Source: Staphylococcus succinus
GTDB taxonomy: Bacteria > Bacillota > Bacilli > Staphylococcales > Staphylococcaceae
Direction: 5' to 3'
Assembly (NCBI RefSeq): GCF_029024945.1
Contig: NZ_CP118976.1
Span: 1,054,001-1,118,000, forward strand
Length of the DNA stretch: 64,000 nucleotides
Positions 16,679 through 26,887 of this stretch are shown piece after piece (the first letter of the stretch is position 1; every line of letters starts with the position of its first letter). Under the pieces are notes generated by a model. It was given only the letters and a program-made list of their open reading frames with translations. It did no database searches and was not told the origin of the DNA. Both the position numbers and the translations under genes were made by a program.

Positions 16679-16863
16679 TACAAGACATTTACGAAGTTTA
16701 TCGTCATTTCATCGAGGACGCACAATATAAACCTCATGAAGTTGACCAATTAATAATGGAAGACTTTGACAAATACTTCTCTACTAAAAAACGTAAGAAA
16801 AAAGCATCTAAAGTCGCTAAATCTGGTGCATTAAGCCCTGAACAAATGATGGCGATGCTATAA
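16618..16863 (+). CDS. Tail assembly chaperone T extension, reached by -1 frameshift
   Basis: The -1 frame relative to the G gene is open from 16618 to TAA at 16861-16863 and encodes EVVQDIYEVYRHFIEDAQY and a basic region ending ALSPEQMMAML. It has no good start of its own. The overlap with G (16618-16678) contains six A at 16637-16642 and GGGG at 16624-16627, where slippage could occur, although neither gives a perfect XXXYYYZ heptamer in frame. The G-T product would bridge to the tape measure. Confidence 0.7.
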   Translation, partial: QIGEANEKSEYNENKTASEVVQDIYEVYRHFIEDAQYKPHEVDQLIMEDFDKYFSTKKRKKKASKVAKSGALSPEQMMAML

Positions 16864-16876
16864 AGGTGGTGAGATA

Positions 16877-19800
16877 ATGGCAGATTTTAATCTGGGAGCA
16901 GAGGTCTCTATGGATGTAGACCCACTCAAAGCATCCAAGACCACACTTGAACGTAATTTAAAAGCTATTAATAAATCTTTGCGTGACCAACGTAAGGAAT
17001 TTAAACAAAATGAATTAAGTGCAGAAGGATTGGCAAAGCAAGAAGCTGATCTAGGTAGAGCAATTAAGCTACAAGAAGGCTTGCTTAAAAAACGTAAAAG
17101 TACGTTAAATGATTTAGAAAGACAAATGAAAGAAAGTAATAACGTAACTGATGAGCAAAAGATTAAGTTGCAAAATGCAAGTCGAGCGGTACAACAAGCT
17201 GAAAACCAACTAAGTGGTTATAATAATGAATTAAAACAAACGCAGTCCTCACAAAAGATGTTAGGACGTTCCACAGACCAAGTTAAAAGTAGTTTGGGAC
17301 AATTAAGAAACGAAGCCAAACTAACAGAAATGAGATTTAAACAGTCTGGTAAAACTGTGGAAGGTTATAAAGGTCATCTTGACCAACTAAATTACACAAT
17401 GAAAAAGCAAAAAGCACATATGGATTTGCTTAAAGGTAATTTAAAAGAGCTTGAGAGAGCACAACAAGGCGGCAGTCGTTCCGCTACTAAATTACGTAAT
17501 GATATTGCTAAAGAGGCAATAGCTTTTCAAATTTTACAAGGGCGTATTGATGAAACGACAGATGAATTAAGAGAGTATCAACGACAACAAAGATTAATGG
17601 GAACCATGACTAATGCATGGGAAGGCGCAAGAAATTCAATGGATCGTATTGCTACCACTTTGCGAAGTTTAGGAGAATTAACTCAAGGTGTTGTTGGTGG
17701 CGTTATGGTTACTAACTTTTCTGCATTAGTACCAATCATGGGTTCCGTTATTAGCTTAGGTGCTGGTATAGGTGGTATGTTAGTCGCTTTAACTGGTGGC
17801 GCAGTTGGTATGGGTGGTGCTTTTGCTATTGCAGGTGTCGGCGTACAAGCTTTCGGAGGTCAAGCAGTATATGCTTTGAAAATGTTAGAAGATGGACAAT
17901 TAAAAGTCACTAATGAAGTTAAAAGTTATCAGACTGCATTAAGTGGCTTAAAAACATCTTGGGAAGGTTTAATTAAACAAAATCAAGCGTCCATTTTCAA
18001 TACTATGACAAATGGTATTAATACTGCTAAACATGCATTAACCACACTGAATCCTTTTCTAACACAAACCGCTAAACAAATAGAAACAGCAAGTGGTCAA
18101 ATGTTAAATTGGGCTAGAACTTCATCTAATGCTAAAAGGGCTTTTGACATATTAAACACACAAGGTCCTAAGATTTTCCAAAGTTTAATAAACGCAACGC
18201 GTAGTTTTGTTAATGGTTCAACTGCCATGTTCAATAAGTTAAGTCCTTTATATACATGGGCTGCTCAAGGTTTTGCAAATATGGGTAAATCTTTTGATAA
18301 TTGGGCGAATTCAGTGCAAGGGTCTAAAGCAATAAATGGATTTGTTGAATATACAAAGACTAACTTACCTATTGTGGGCGATATCTTTGGGAATATATTC
18401 AGCGGGATCATAAATTTATTTCAATCATTTAGTGGTCATTCACATAATGTATTGTTAGGTATACAAAGTGCAACAAAAGGATTCGCGGATTGGTCAGAAG
18501 GAATAAAGAAATCAGATGGATTCCAAAAATTTGTTGATTATTTAGAAGTTAATGGTCCGAAAGTATGGTCATTAATAAAAAGCATAACTCAAACATTGTG
18601 GGGATTAGCGAAAGGGATGGCTCCTGTTGGGTCGGCAGTATTAAGCATAAGTGGTGCATTCTTTAAATGGACTGCAACTATGACTAACGCACATCCTATG
18701 ATTGGAAAAATACTGGGATTAGTTACTGCATTTGGTGGTGCTACTTTATTAGCTGCTAAACCAATACTTTTATTAAGAGGTGCATTGTTAGGTGCTACAG
18801 GTGCTAGTAAGTTGTTTGGTAAAGCTGGTGCAATTGCTATTATTAAAACAAAGTTACTAGGTAAAGAGGGCTTAATAGCATCTACAAGAATGAAAATTGC
18901 TTCTGCCGCAACTAAAGCTTGGAGTGTTACTACTAAATTAGCAGCACTTGCAACAAGAGGATTAGGATTGGCAATAAGATTTATGACTGGACCAGTTGGC
19001 ATCGTTATAACGGCCATCGGTTTATTTGTTGCTGCGATCATTCACTTGTGGAAAACAAATGCTACCTTCCGTAAGAATGTTATAGGTGCATGGAACGCTA
19101 TTAAAAAAGGTGCCGTAGCAATTTTTGGAGCTATTAAAAAAGCTGTTATTTCGATATGGCACGGGCTTGTAAATGGTGTAATGTTCATAGTTAAAAATTG
19201 GAAGAAAATTCTAATAGCTAGATTCTATCTTATGAAGGCAGTAGTTATAAGTGTCTTCCGAGTGATGAAAGCTTCTGTTGTTAAGATATGGACAACATTA
19301 AAAAACGGTGTAATTCGGTTAGCAAAACTATTGTACACAGGTGTTACTAACTACTTTAAATTAGTGAAAAAAGTAAACACAACAATATTCAATGCTATTA
19401 AAAACTTCGCGTTGAAGGTATGGACCACTATTAAAAATGGCGTTGTTTCTAGAGCTAAAGCATTATGGTCTGGTGTAAGAAAAATGTTCTCTAGCTTAAG
19501 TAAGAGTACGCACTCAATATTTAATTCAATTAAGAATTTCGCATTGAAGTTATGGTCTAACCTAAAAAATAATGTTGTCTCACGTGCAAAGGCTTTATGG
19601 TCAGGCGTTAAAAATGTTTGGAATACTCTTAAAAAAGGAACATCAATCATTTTTGGTTCTGTTGGAAAATTCATGAGTAACAAATGGAATTCTATTAAAT
19701 CTGGAACAGTAAATAAGGTTAAATCACTCTGGTCTGGTATGAAAAACGTTTGGGGTTCATTAAGCAAAGGCACACGATCAATCATGAATTCAATTGGTGG

Positions 19801-21955
19801 ATTTTTTAGTAAAAAATGGAATGGAATTAAAAAAAGTACAATCGGAATCGTTACCTCTTTGAAAAGTAAAGTAACAGGCGTAATGAGTAAAATGGGTGAC
19901 GGTATTAAAAATGTTGTAGGTAAAATCAAAGGCTTTTTCACTGATATGATTGATAAAGTTAAAGGTGGTTTAAATAAACTTATAAAAGGTGTTAACTGGG
20001 TTGGAAAAAAACTAGGGATGGATAAAATTGACCCTGTTAATTTCCACACTGGTACAACACATACTACTACTAATTTAGTTAAGAATGGCAAAATTGCTAA
20101 AGATACTATGGCAACTGTAGGAGATAAAGGTAAAGGTAATGGTCCAGGAGGATTCAGACACGAAACAATTATTCCTCCTAAAGGTAAGCCGTTTATTACA
20201 CCAGCTAGAGACACTACAATTCCAATTAGTAAAGGTACTGCTATTTTAAATGGTGCGCAAACACACGCTATGTTGAGCGATGGTGGTAATGAATTTTCAA
20301 CAGGTACTATACCTCGATTCGCTAGTGGTTCATTATCAAATAAAAAGCCGAAAAAACATAAAAAAGGCGATAACGTATTTGGTGATGCTTGGGATTCTAC
20401 AAAAGCTGGAGCAGCTAAACTAGTTGATGGCGGTAAAGCTATAGTTAGTAAAACACTTGAAACTGCTGTTAAAGGTAAAGATTGGCTTAAAGATAAAATA
20501 GGCGACGTTATGGATTGGATAGAAAAACCTGGTAAATTAATGAATAAAGTTTTAGAAGGCTTTGGCGTTAATATGGAAGGTTTTGGAATTGGAAAAGCAG
20601 CTTCATTACCTTATGACATGATGTCAGGTATGTTTGGAAAACTAAAAAAAGCAACAACTGATTTATTTACAAAGTGGTTTGATGAACAAGGTGGGTCTGG
20701 TGATGGAGGATATATCGATTTATCTAAAGGTATTAACTTCGGTTTCGCCAATTCAGCAGCAGAAGCAGCTAAAGCTGGTTACCCATTCCCGCGTGCCCAT
20801 CATGGTTTAGATATTAACTATGGTTATGGTAGTAAACTCTACTCTACATTAGCAGGTACAGCTACAGCTAAATCTGGTTATAATGGTGGATTTGGTAACA
20901 GTATGTGGATTAAGAGTGGAGCAATGGAAGCAATTTACGGTCACATGAGTAAATTAGCGTTTAGTGGAAGTAAAAAAGTTAAACCAGGTACTTATTTAGG
21001 ATTGTCTGGTGGAGACCCTAGTAAACAAGGCGCTAGTGCAGGAGATAGTACGGGACCACATTTACACTACGAAATGAGAAAAAATGGAGTAGCTTTTGAC
21101 CCTACTAATTGGTTGAAGAAAAATAATGGTGGAGGTAAGAAGTCAGGTAAGAAATGGGCTTCTACTATTAAAAAAGCTTTAGCTATGAATGGACTACCAA
21201 CATCTGCTGCATATGTAAATGCATGGGCTAGACAGATTGATTCGGAATCTGGTGGTAACCCTAAAGCTGTGCAAGGTGGCTATGTTGATGCAAACACAGG
21301 TGGAAATGAAGCTAAAGGACTTGTACAAGTAGCTAAGGGCACATTTAATCAATATAAACGTAAAGGTCATGGCAATGTATTTAATCCATTAGATAACTTA
21401 TTAGCTGGTATTGCATACGCTAAGTCGAGATACGGTAAATCTGGTATGTTAGGCGTTATTGGTCACGGACATGGATATGCTAAAGGGACTAATAGTGCAA
21501 CAGCAGGTATGGCACAAGTGTTTGAAAAAGGTGGAGAAATCATGCAAATGCGTGGTGGAGAAACTGTCATTCCTAATGATGTTTCTATTCAAGCATTTAA
21601 ACAGATTGCCACAAGTGATATTTTCTCTAAAACACAATCTGCTGTGTATGATGGCATATCTCGATATGCAGACCAATTAAGAGAAAAACAACAGCAAGCT
21701 ACTAAAGAACAGTTAGAACTACAACGTTTATCTCGTGAAAATAACGATGTACAAGAACAAAATAATATTTTGAAAGAAATATTATACAACATGCAAGCAC
21801 TAGTACAATCCAGTCGTAATAATGAACAGTACAATGCACAAACAGCTAATAAAAATTGGAATCTAGATGGCAAAGGAATAACTAAAGCAGTCAATAAACA
21901 ACAAGGAAGCGACATGATTTCAGCTTTATATAATAATGGAGGTGCATTAACTTAA
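16877..21955 (+). CDS. Tail tape measure protein with M23 peptidase and lytic transglycosylase domains
   Basis: A 1692-residue protein that sets tail length. In order: N-terminal coiled coil (to about 250), glycine-rich hydrophobic segments (about 270-340 and 560-730), a tryptophan-rich repeat region (about 837-968), an M23 endopeptidase with HHGLDI at 1308-1313 and HLH at 1395-1397, and a C-terminal SLT-type domain with probable catalytic E1457 in DSESGG and then GLVQV. The two hydrolases would open the cell wall at DNA entry. AAGGTGGTGAG precedes the ATG. Confidence 0.93.
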   Translation: MADFNLGAEVSMDVDPLKASKTTLERNLKAINKSLRDQRKEFKQNELSAEGLAKQEADLGRAIKLQEGLLKKRKSTLNDLERQMKESNNVTDEQKIKLQNASRAVQQAENQLSGYNNELKQTQSSQKMLGRSTDQVKSSLGQLRNEAKLTEMRFKQSGKTVEGYKGHLDQLNYTMKKQKAHMDLLKGNLKELERAQQGGSRSATKLRNDIAKEAIAFQILQGRIDETTDELREYQRQQRLMGTMTNAWEGARNSMDRIATTLRSLGELTQGVVGGVMVTNFSALVPIMGSVISLGAGIGGMLVALTGGAVGMGGAFAIAGVGVQAFGGQAVYALKMLEDGQLKVTNEVKSYQTALSGLKTSWEGLIKQNQASIFNTMTNGINTAKHALTTLNPFLTQTAKQIETASGQMLNWARTSSNAKRAFDILNTQGPKIFQSLINATRSFVNGSTAMFNKLSPLYTWAAQGFANMGKSFDNWANSVQGSKAINGFVEYTKTNLPIVGDIFGNIFSGIINLFQSFSGHSHNVLLGIQSATKGFADWSEGIKKSDGFQKFVDYLEVNGPKVWSLIKSITQTLWGLAKGMAPVGSAVLSISGAFFKWTATMTNAHPMIGKILGLVTAFGGATLLAAKPILLLRGALLGATGASKLFGKAGAIAIIKTKLLGKEGLIASTRMKIASAATKAWSVTTKLAALATRGLGLAIRFMTGPVGIVITAIGLFVAAIIHLWKTNATFRKNVIGAWNAIKKGAVAIFGAIKKAVISIWHGLVNGVMFIVKNWKKILIARFYLMKAVVISVFRVMKASVVKIWTTLKNGVIRLAKLLYTGVTNYFKLVKKVNTTIFNAIKNFALKVWTTIKNGVVSRAKALWSGVRKMFSSLSKSTHSIFNSIKNFALKLWSNLKNNVVSRAKALWSGVKNVWNTLKKGTSIIFGSVGKFMSNKWNSIKSGTVNKVKSLWSGMKNVWGSLSKGTRSIMNSIGGFFSKKWNGIKKSTIGIVTSLKSKVTGVMSKMGDGIKNVVGKIKGFFTDMIDKVKGGLNKLIKGVNWVGKKLGMDKIDPVNFHTGTTHTTTNLVKNGKIAKDTMATVGDKGKGNGPGGFRHETIIPPKGKPFITPARDTTIPISKGTAILNGAQTHAMLSDGGNEFSTGTIPRFASGSLSNKKPKKHKKGDNVFGDAWDSTKAGAAKLVDGGKAIVSKTLETAVKGKDWLKDKIGDVMDWIEKPGKLMNKVLEGFGVNMEGFGIGKAASLPYDMMSGMFGKLKKATTDLFTKWFDEQGGSGDGGYIDLSKGINFGFANSAAEAAKAGYPFPRAHHGLDINYGYGSKLYSTLAGTATAKSGYNGGFGNSMWIKSGAMEAIYGHMSKLAFSGSKKVKPGTYLGLSGGDPSKQGASAGDSTGPHLHYEMRKNGVAFDPTNWLKKNNGGGKKSGKKWASTIKKALAMNGLPTSAAYVNAWARQIDSESGGNPKAVQGGYVDANTGGNEAKGLVQVAKGTFNQYKRKGHGNVFNPLDNLLAGIAYAKSRYGKSGMLGVIGHGHGYAKGTNSATAGMAQVFEKGGEIMQMRGGETVIPNDVSIQAFKQIATSDIFSKTQSAVYDGISRYADQLREKQQQATKEQLELQRLSRENNDVQEQNNILKEILYNMQALVQSSRNNEQYNAQTANKNWNLDGKGITKAVNKQQGSDMISALYNNGGALT
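19385..19780 (+). repeat. Three tandem 44-residue repeats in the tape measure gene
   Basis: Three 132-base units begin IFNAIKNFALKVW, IFNSIKNFALKLW and IFGSVGKFMSNKW. Each contains SRAKALWSG or NKVKSLWSG at the same place. A weaker fourth unit (IMNSIGGFFSKKW) follows to about 19880. Tandem units of fixed size in a tape measure would change tail length stepwise when gained or lost. Confidence 0.8.
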
Positions 21956-22782
21956 TGAAAAAAGAAGCTAAGTTAATCACTAATAATGGAATAATAAATT
22001 TAAGTGATAACGATCAGTTTTTGTATTTAGATTTTGTAGAAAATGATGTACAAGTCAAAACGAATACAACAGAAATAAATGGAATAGATGGAGTGCTTAC
22101 AGGGGCGACTAGTTTCGCTCCTTTTGATTTGAAGTTGAGATTTATTTTTTCTGGTATGGATATTCATGATTACCAATTATTTAAACATAAGTTAAGAGCA
22201 ATAATTTATCAAAGAGAACCTTACTATGTGTGGATTTCTGATATGCCAGGAAAGAAATATGCAGTATTACCAAGTTCAACAGAAATAGAAGATATATACA
22301 GTCGTAACGGTGAAATATCGATTACATTTAGTGTATTCAAAGGCTATTCTGAATCGCTTAAAGAAACAGATGAATATAGCTTATCAAGTGGTGAATGGCA
22401 ATTTGAAGGTGGTTTGTTAGCTGATGATGAAATTAAATATAAACATGATTCATCAAGTTTTAAAATTTTCAATGGTTCATCAGACACCATTAATCCATTG
22501 TTAAGACACAAGTTTAAATTGCTTATTAATATAGATGCGCCTAAGGGGTTTAAAATTACAAACCATACTACAGGAGATGTGTTTGAATATAAGAAAGCTA
22601 TTAAAAGCAATCAAACTTTAACTATAAGTGGGTTACATCCTTTTATAGATAACAAACGTGTTGGTAACGATACTAATTGGCAATGGATTACATTGGCACC
22701 TGGATTTAATGATATTGAAATCACAGGTGAAGGTATTAGTAATCATACAACACAATGGGTTTTCCCATTTATATATAGGTAG
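21955..22782 (+). CDS. Distal tail protein (Dit)
   Basis: A 275-residue baseplate hub protein. FDLKLRFIFSGMDIHDYQLF in the N-terminal third and the YYVWISDMPGKKYAVLPSS segment are typical of phage Dit/Sipho_tail proteins. The C-terminal part is a galectin-like beta domain (GFNDIEITGEG). The ATG overlaps the tape measure stop, the standard neighbour. Confidence 0.85.
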   Translation: MKKEAKLITNNGIINLSDNDQFLYLDFVENDVQVKTNTTEINGIDGVLTGATSFAPFDLKLRFIFSGMDIHDYQLFKHKLRAIIYQREPYYVWISDMPGKKYAVLPSSTEIEDIYSRNGEISITFSVFKGYSESLKETDEYSLSSGEWQFEGGLLADDEIKYKHDSSSFKIFNGSSDTINPLLRHKFKLLINIDAPKGFKITNHTTGDVFEYKKAIKSNQTLTISGLHPFIDNKRVGNDTNWQWITLAPGFNDIEITGEGISNHTTQWVFPFIYR

Positions 22783-22791
22783 GTGAAAAGT

Positions 22792-24378
22792 TTGGATACT
22801 TTGATTTTAAAAAATAAAAATGGAACGTTCGGAGAAATACTGACTGACTTTGATTTCGGTTCATTTAAATATGAATATGAAAAGAACAACGAACGCTCTA
22901 TTAGTTTTACAATTTATAAAACATCGATGAATGCTGATATATTCAATACAATTTTGAATGAAATGATACTAGTGTGGAAGAATCAAGAATATGTTATTAA
23001 GTCTACATCAATTAAATACGATGGTGTGATTGTTACAAATGAAATAATGGCTAAACATATATTTATGGAGTTTCAAAATCATTATATTCAAAAAGATTTA
23101 GAAAATGAAGAGTTGAATAGTGAAGAAACGACTGAAGATGATAAACCTACTATGACACTTGAACAATATTTGGATTTTGGTTTCAAAGATAACAAGCTGA
23201 ATTTTTCTTATGAAATAAAAGGAACTTTTAATGATCGTGTAGCTATTGATGAATTAGGTAACAAAAACGGTATGGAATATATAACAGAAGGTGCAGAGTT
23301 ATTTAATTATATTTACTTTGCAGATAATCGTAAGATATATATTTACGACGAAAAAAGCTTTTATCAAATGTCAGATATGCCGCTTATCTATAAATATAAT
23401 TCTAATGAAGTTCAAGCAACTACAACTACTACAGATGTTCGAACTTATGGCCAAGCTTATGGAAAGAAAAAAACAAAAACAGAAACAAAAAACTACAACC
23501 CTATTAAACCTCCCGATTTAACTTATGAAGGAACATTTTTTAAAGAAGGAACTTGGCGTACTCAAGTTGTGGGTGCATCATATACAAAAACTTTTGAATG
23601 TAAACATGGAAATGAATACTTAACATGGTCACTTAAAAAACTCTCTCGAGGCGGTTTATTAGATGTATATATTGATGGTGAAAAGATTGATAGATATAGT
23701 TGCTACAGTCATACGGCAAGTTCAGAATCTATTGTGATTGCTCGTAATTTAACGAAAGGGAATCACACATTCAAAGCTGTGTTTATTGGACCAGACCCTA
23801 ATGTTAAAGAATATAAAACAGCACCAGTGATGTATGTGGGTACAGAGAAATCAACCACATTAAATTTAACTGCAGTTTTAAAGGGAAGCGACTTATATCA
23901 CACTTATGCAGAGTATAAATCGCCAAACTATGATGCTTTTGGTCATTCAGAAGCTCCTACACTATTTGACGACAATATATCAGATGAAGCAGAACTTGAA
24001 GCAAAATTAAAAGCTGAACTAAATGACCAGCCTACAGTCGAACTAACTACAAATTACTTAGGGAGTGTGGAAGATAAACACTATTTAAGAAGTGGTGATA
24101 TTAAAGAAAATAATATGATTCACTTTATTCATAAACCGTTAGGTTATGATTTAGACCTAAAAGTGGTGAAAATTTCAGAACCACATCCATTAGTAAATGA
24201 ACCAGTAGAGGTTGATTTTAGTAATTCAGCAACAGATATTATTAAAATACAGCAAAATATAAGTAGAAAAATTAAAAAAATTAATAGTTTGGCAACAGGC
24301 GGTTCACTCAGTGGAGCGTCTTTTACTATGCCAAAATTAGCAACAGATTCAATAGGGAGTGTGTTAGTAGATGGATAA
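22792..24378 (+). CDS. Tail endopeptidase / tail-associated protein (Tal)
   Basis: A 528-residue protein of the prophage tail endopeptidase family. The N-terminal base (GEILTDFDFGSFKYEYEKN) binds Dit. A beta-rich insert follows (residues about 225-375, KLSRGGLLDVYIDGEKIDRY). The C-terminal part has HYLRSGDIKENNMIHFIHKP. The TTG at 22792 is preferred because AGGTGAAAAG lies before it; GTG at 22783 lies within that site. No metalloprotease motif is obvious, so enzymatic activity is uncertain. Confidence 0.78.
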   Translation: MDTLILKNKNGTFGEILTDFDFGSFKYEYEKNNERSISFTIYKTSMNADIFNTILNEMILVWKNQEYVIKSTSIKYDGVIVTNEIMAKHIFMEFQNHYIQKDLENEELNSEETTEDDKPTMTLEQYLDFGFKDNKLNFSYEIKGTFNDRVAIDELGNKNGMEYITEGAELFNYIYFADNRKIYIYDEKSFYQMSDMPLIYKYNSNEVQATTTTTDVRTYGQAYGKKKTKTETKNYNPIKPPDLTYEGTFFKEGTWRTQVVGASYTKTFECKHGNEYLTWSLKKLSRGGLLDVYIDGEKIDRYSCYSHTASSESIVIARNLTKGNHTFKAVFIGPDPNVKEYKTAPVMYVGTEKSTTLNLTAVLKGSDLYHTYAEYKSPNYDAFGHSEAPTLFDDNISDEAELEAKLKAELNDQPTVELTTNYLGSVEDKHYLRSGDIKENNMIHFIHKPLGYDLDLKVVKISEPHPLVNEPVEVDFSNSATDIIKIQQNISRKIKKINSLATGGSLSGASFTMPKLATDSIGSVLVDG

Positions 24379-24850
24379 TCCAACAGAAATTAAATACCCG
24401 TTAGATGAAAATGGTGAACCTTATTTTGCTGGTACCCATTCAGAGGCTATAAGTGAACCAGAAAAATTATTAAAGGGTTTAATTAATTATGAAGAATGGA
24501 TAAAATTTGCTCCAATTAATGGCACTGCTAATACTGCTTTTAAAGCAGAAGGTGAAAATGGTTTTGATTGTTCATATAGAGTAATCGAAATTTTAGATAT
24601 CAAAATTAAAACGATACAAATAAATTTATCCAAAATAACAAGTGGTATGATGATTCACAATTTTCCTGAAGGTTTTACAAAAGAATCACAATCATGGCCA
24701 ATAAGAACGCCTTCTACTCGTTTGCCTGCCATTATTTCTATAAGACCTAACGGTAAGTTAACTGTAGTTTTAAACACTACAGATAAAAATGATTGGATAG
24801 AAACTGATTATATATATGGTTCGTACACATGGATAGAGAAAGGGAGTTAA
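24371..24850 (+). CDS. Baseplate-region protein, unknown
   Basis: A 159-residue protein overlapping the Tal gene by eight bases. It reads like a beta-rich tail accessory protein (MMIHNFPEGFTKESQSWPIR, then IISIRPNGKLTVVL). A similar phrase pattern (pyocin-knob or fibre-tip type) recurs at the C-terminus of the next gene. The exact role is not known. Confidence 0.6.
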   Translation: MDNPTEIKYPLDENGEPYFAGTHSEAISEPEKLLKGLINYEEWIKFAPINGTANTAFKAEGENGFDCSYRVIEILDIKIKTIQINLSKITSGMMIHNFPEGFTKESQSWPIRTPSTRLPAIISIRPNGKLTVVLNTTDKNDWIETDYIYGSYTWIEKGS

Positions 24851-24853
24851 TAA

Positions 24854-26872
24854 ATGAATATTAATTTAATTAAAGATTTAAATATTGCAATCGGACAAGA
24901 CCTAAGAGGTCAATTGATCAGTAATTTCTATGCAATACAAAAGTATTATAATCATCATCAAGATGAATTCAAACAACATCAAACAACACAAAAAAATGCA
25001 CATCAAGCAAATCAAATTAGCTTTGGCCAATGGAATTTAGATGATGAAGTAACTTATAGAGGTGCACAAACATCTAACTTAGTATTAGGAGCTATTGGCG
25101 ATGAAACGCAAGAATTAAGGGATAGTAGAGTTTCTGTAATTGGAGAGAAAAAAGCTTTTCCTACATTATCCGAAAGATTAAAAAATGATTTATTGGCAAT
25201 GGATAACATTGTAAAAGATACGCAAGAAAAAGTGAAGATATTACAAACAGATAAAGCGCCGAGCAATGCAACTTATAAAAAAGAAATTTGGAAGCAGTTG
25301 CCACTTAGATTCCCAGACTATGAAGATATTGTTGTACTCACAGGTAATACGTATATTTTCCCACAATCTTTCGCATTAGATGAACAACGCAGAGAAATAT
25401 TTGTGAACTATTCAGGTGGTCCTGTCGTTGTGGATAATAGACGCTGGATTGCAGTATGGGATATGGACACATTGGAATATAAAACAGTATTTTCAGCAGG
25501 TAATGCAGGTGGTGAAGGTACAGTTGTTAAATATGAGAATGGGAAACGTTATATGTATGTTAAAACACGTAACCACGTACTAGGGCGATTTGATTTAGAT
25601 AAAACCCCAGAAAGAATGGCACAGTTAACACCTTTAACTGAACATGATGTGAATGTTGAATGGCAGTTTAACTATAATAGTGGTATTTGGTATGTAACAA
25701 CGCCTACAGCATCTACTGGTGCGAAAGTAACTAAGACTGTTTTTGAAATGTATAACGATAATTTCGAACGTGTGGGTACAGTTTCTTTTGATATTACAGA
25801 TGGCGGTTTCTTTAACACAGATTACGCTAAAAAACTACCTAAACGACAAGGTTTTGCTGTTGGTAACGGTAAAGTTTATTTTAATATGGGCGGTAACGTG
25901 AAAAAAGGAGACCCTAGCTATCTTGGTTATCAAGGCAATAAAAAGTTCAGTAATAATGGGACGCTGCTTGATGAATCATTAATATCAGGACAAGGTTTTA
26001 TTGATTTGTTAGAAGATAACGGTATTGGTTGCGACATTATAGAATCTGAAGGCGTACAAATTGGTGAAGATGGTTCTGTGTATACATTAACAGTACATCA
26101 AAGCAGACATATGGCATCATCAGATAAGGAAGGGATTATTATTTTTAAAGATGAATCAACAAGTCCAGATGCCATTGATTTCAGTCGTGCATCAGCTACA
26201 ACACCATCCATGAATACGGCAAATTATGCAAACAGAAGTTTTCCACGCTCTACAGATGGTAATATGTTCGACCCATTAACAGGAACGAAGTTAGACACGA
26301 TGCAAAAAATATTAGATTTCATGAGTAATACTGATTTCCCAAGATTTGAATTCTATACTTCGGCTGTTGAAGTTAAAGATCTAGACGGTGTATCTTTCGA
26401 ACCTACAAGGAAAATTGTAATAGAGAATGCTAACAACAGAACTTTTGTTATGACTTTACAAGGCAATACAACAGCTTATACGCATCAAAAATTCTATTAT
26501 TGGCATTCAACAGAAAACGTTTGGAAAAACTATGGTATGAAATATGGACATCCTAGAGAAGATTTACCTTTAGCAAATGGCGTAAATTCATTTTACACTA
26601 TGAACCCTTATATGAAGATATTACCAGATGGTACTAAAATTATTGATGGTCAAGTCGAAGGTGTTAGTAAAACATTACCAGCTAGAATAGCTACTTTGCC
26701 GGAAGCATACAGACCCAAAGTTAATAAACAATTTATTTGTGCATTATCGTCATCAAGTTACGGTGGTTACGGTATCGTAAAAATCAATGCTACTACAGGA
26801 GATATAGAATTAACATATACAACACAACCTGTAAGTTATATCAGTTTAAGTGGTATTTCTTACGACATATAG
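24854..26872 (+). CDS. Probable receptor-binding baseplate protein with beta-propeller
   Basis: A 672-residue protein. An N-terminal helical stem (about 1-135) is followed by repeated beta-blade motifs (SFALDEQRREIFVNYSGG, RYMYVKTRNHVLGRFDLD, GKVYFNMGGNV), which resemble the propeller platform of the phi11 receptor-binding protein. The C-terminus (from about 480) has ARIATLPEAYRPK, common in tail fibre tips. It should bind wall teichoic acid; this is inferred from family and place. Confidence 0.72.
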   Translation: MNINLIKDLNIAIGQDLRGQLISNFYAIQKYYNHHQDEFKQHQTTQKNAHQANQISFGQWNLDDEVTYRGAQTSNLVLGAIGDETQELRDSRVSVIGEKKAFPTLSERLKNDLLAMDNIVKDTQEKVKILQTDKAPSNATYKKEIWKQLPLRFPDYEDIVVLTGNTYIFPQSFALDEQRREIFVNYSGGPVVVDNRRWIAVWDMDTLEYKTVFSAGNAGGEGTVVKYENGKRYMYVKTRNHVLGRFDLDKTPERMAQLTPLTEHDVNVEWQFNYNSGIWYVTTPTASTGAKVTKTVFEMYNDNFERVGTVSFDITDGGFFNTDYAKKLPKRQGFAVGNGKVYFNMGGNVKKGDPSYLGYQGNKKFSNNGTLLDESLISGQGFIDLLEDNGIGCDIIESEGVQIGEDGSVYTLTVHQSRHMASSDKEGIIIFKDESTSPDAIDFSRASATTPSMNTANYANRSFPRSTDGNMFDPLTGTKLDTMQKILDFMSNTDFPRFEFYTSAVEVKDLDGVSFEPTRKIVIENANNRTFVMTLQGNTTAYTHQKFYYWHSTENVWKNYGMKYGHPREDLPLANGVNSFYTMNPYMKILPDGTKIIDGQVEGVSKTLPARIATLPEAYRPKVNKQFICALSSSSYGGYGIVKINATTGDIELTYTTQPVSYISLSGISYDI

Positions 26873-26887
26873 GAGGAATTAAACAAT

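Noticed and set aside
19351..20214. Long reverse-strand frame of 287 codons within the tape measure gene
   Set aside because: It is a mirror of the repetitive low-complexity coding sequence, hydrophobic and proline-rich, without ribosome site or family; the tape measure gene explains the DNA.
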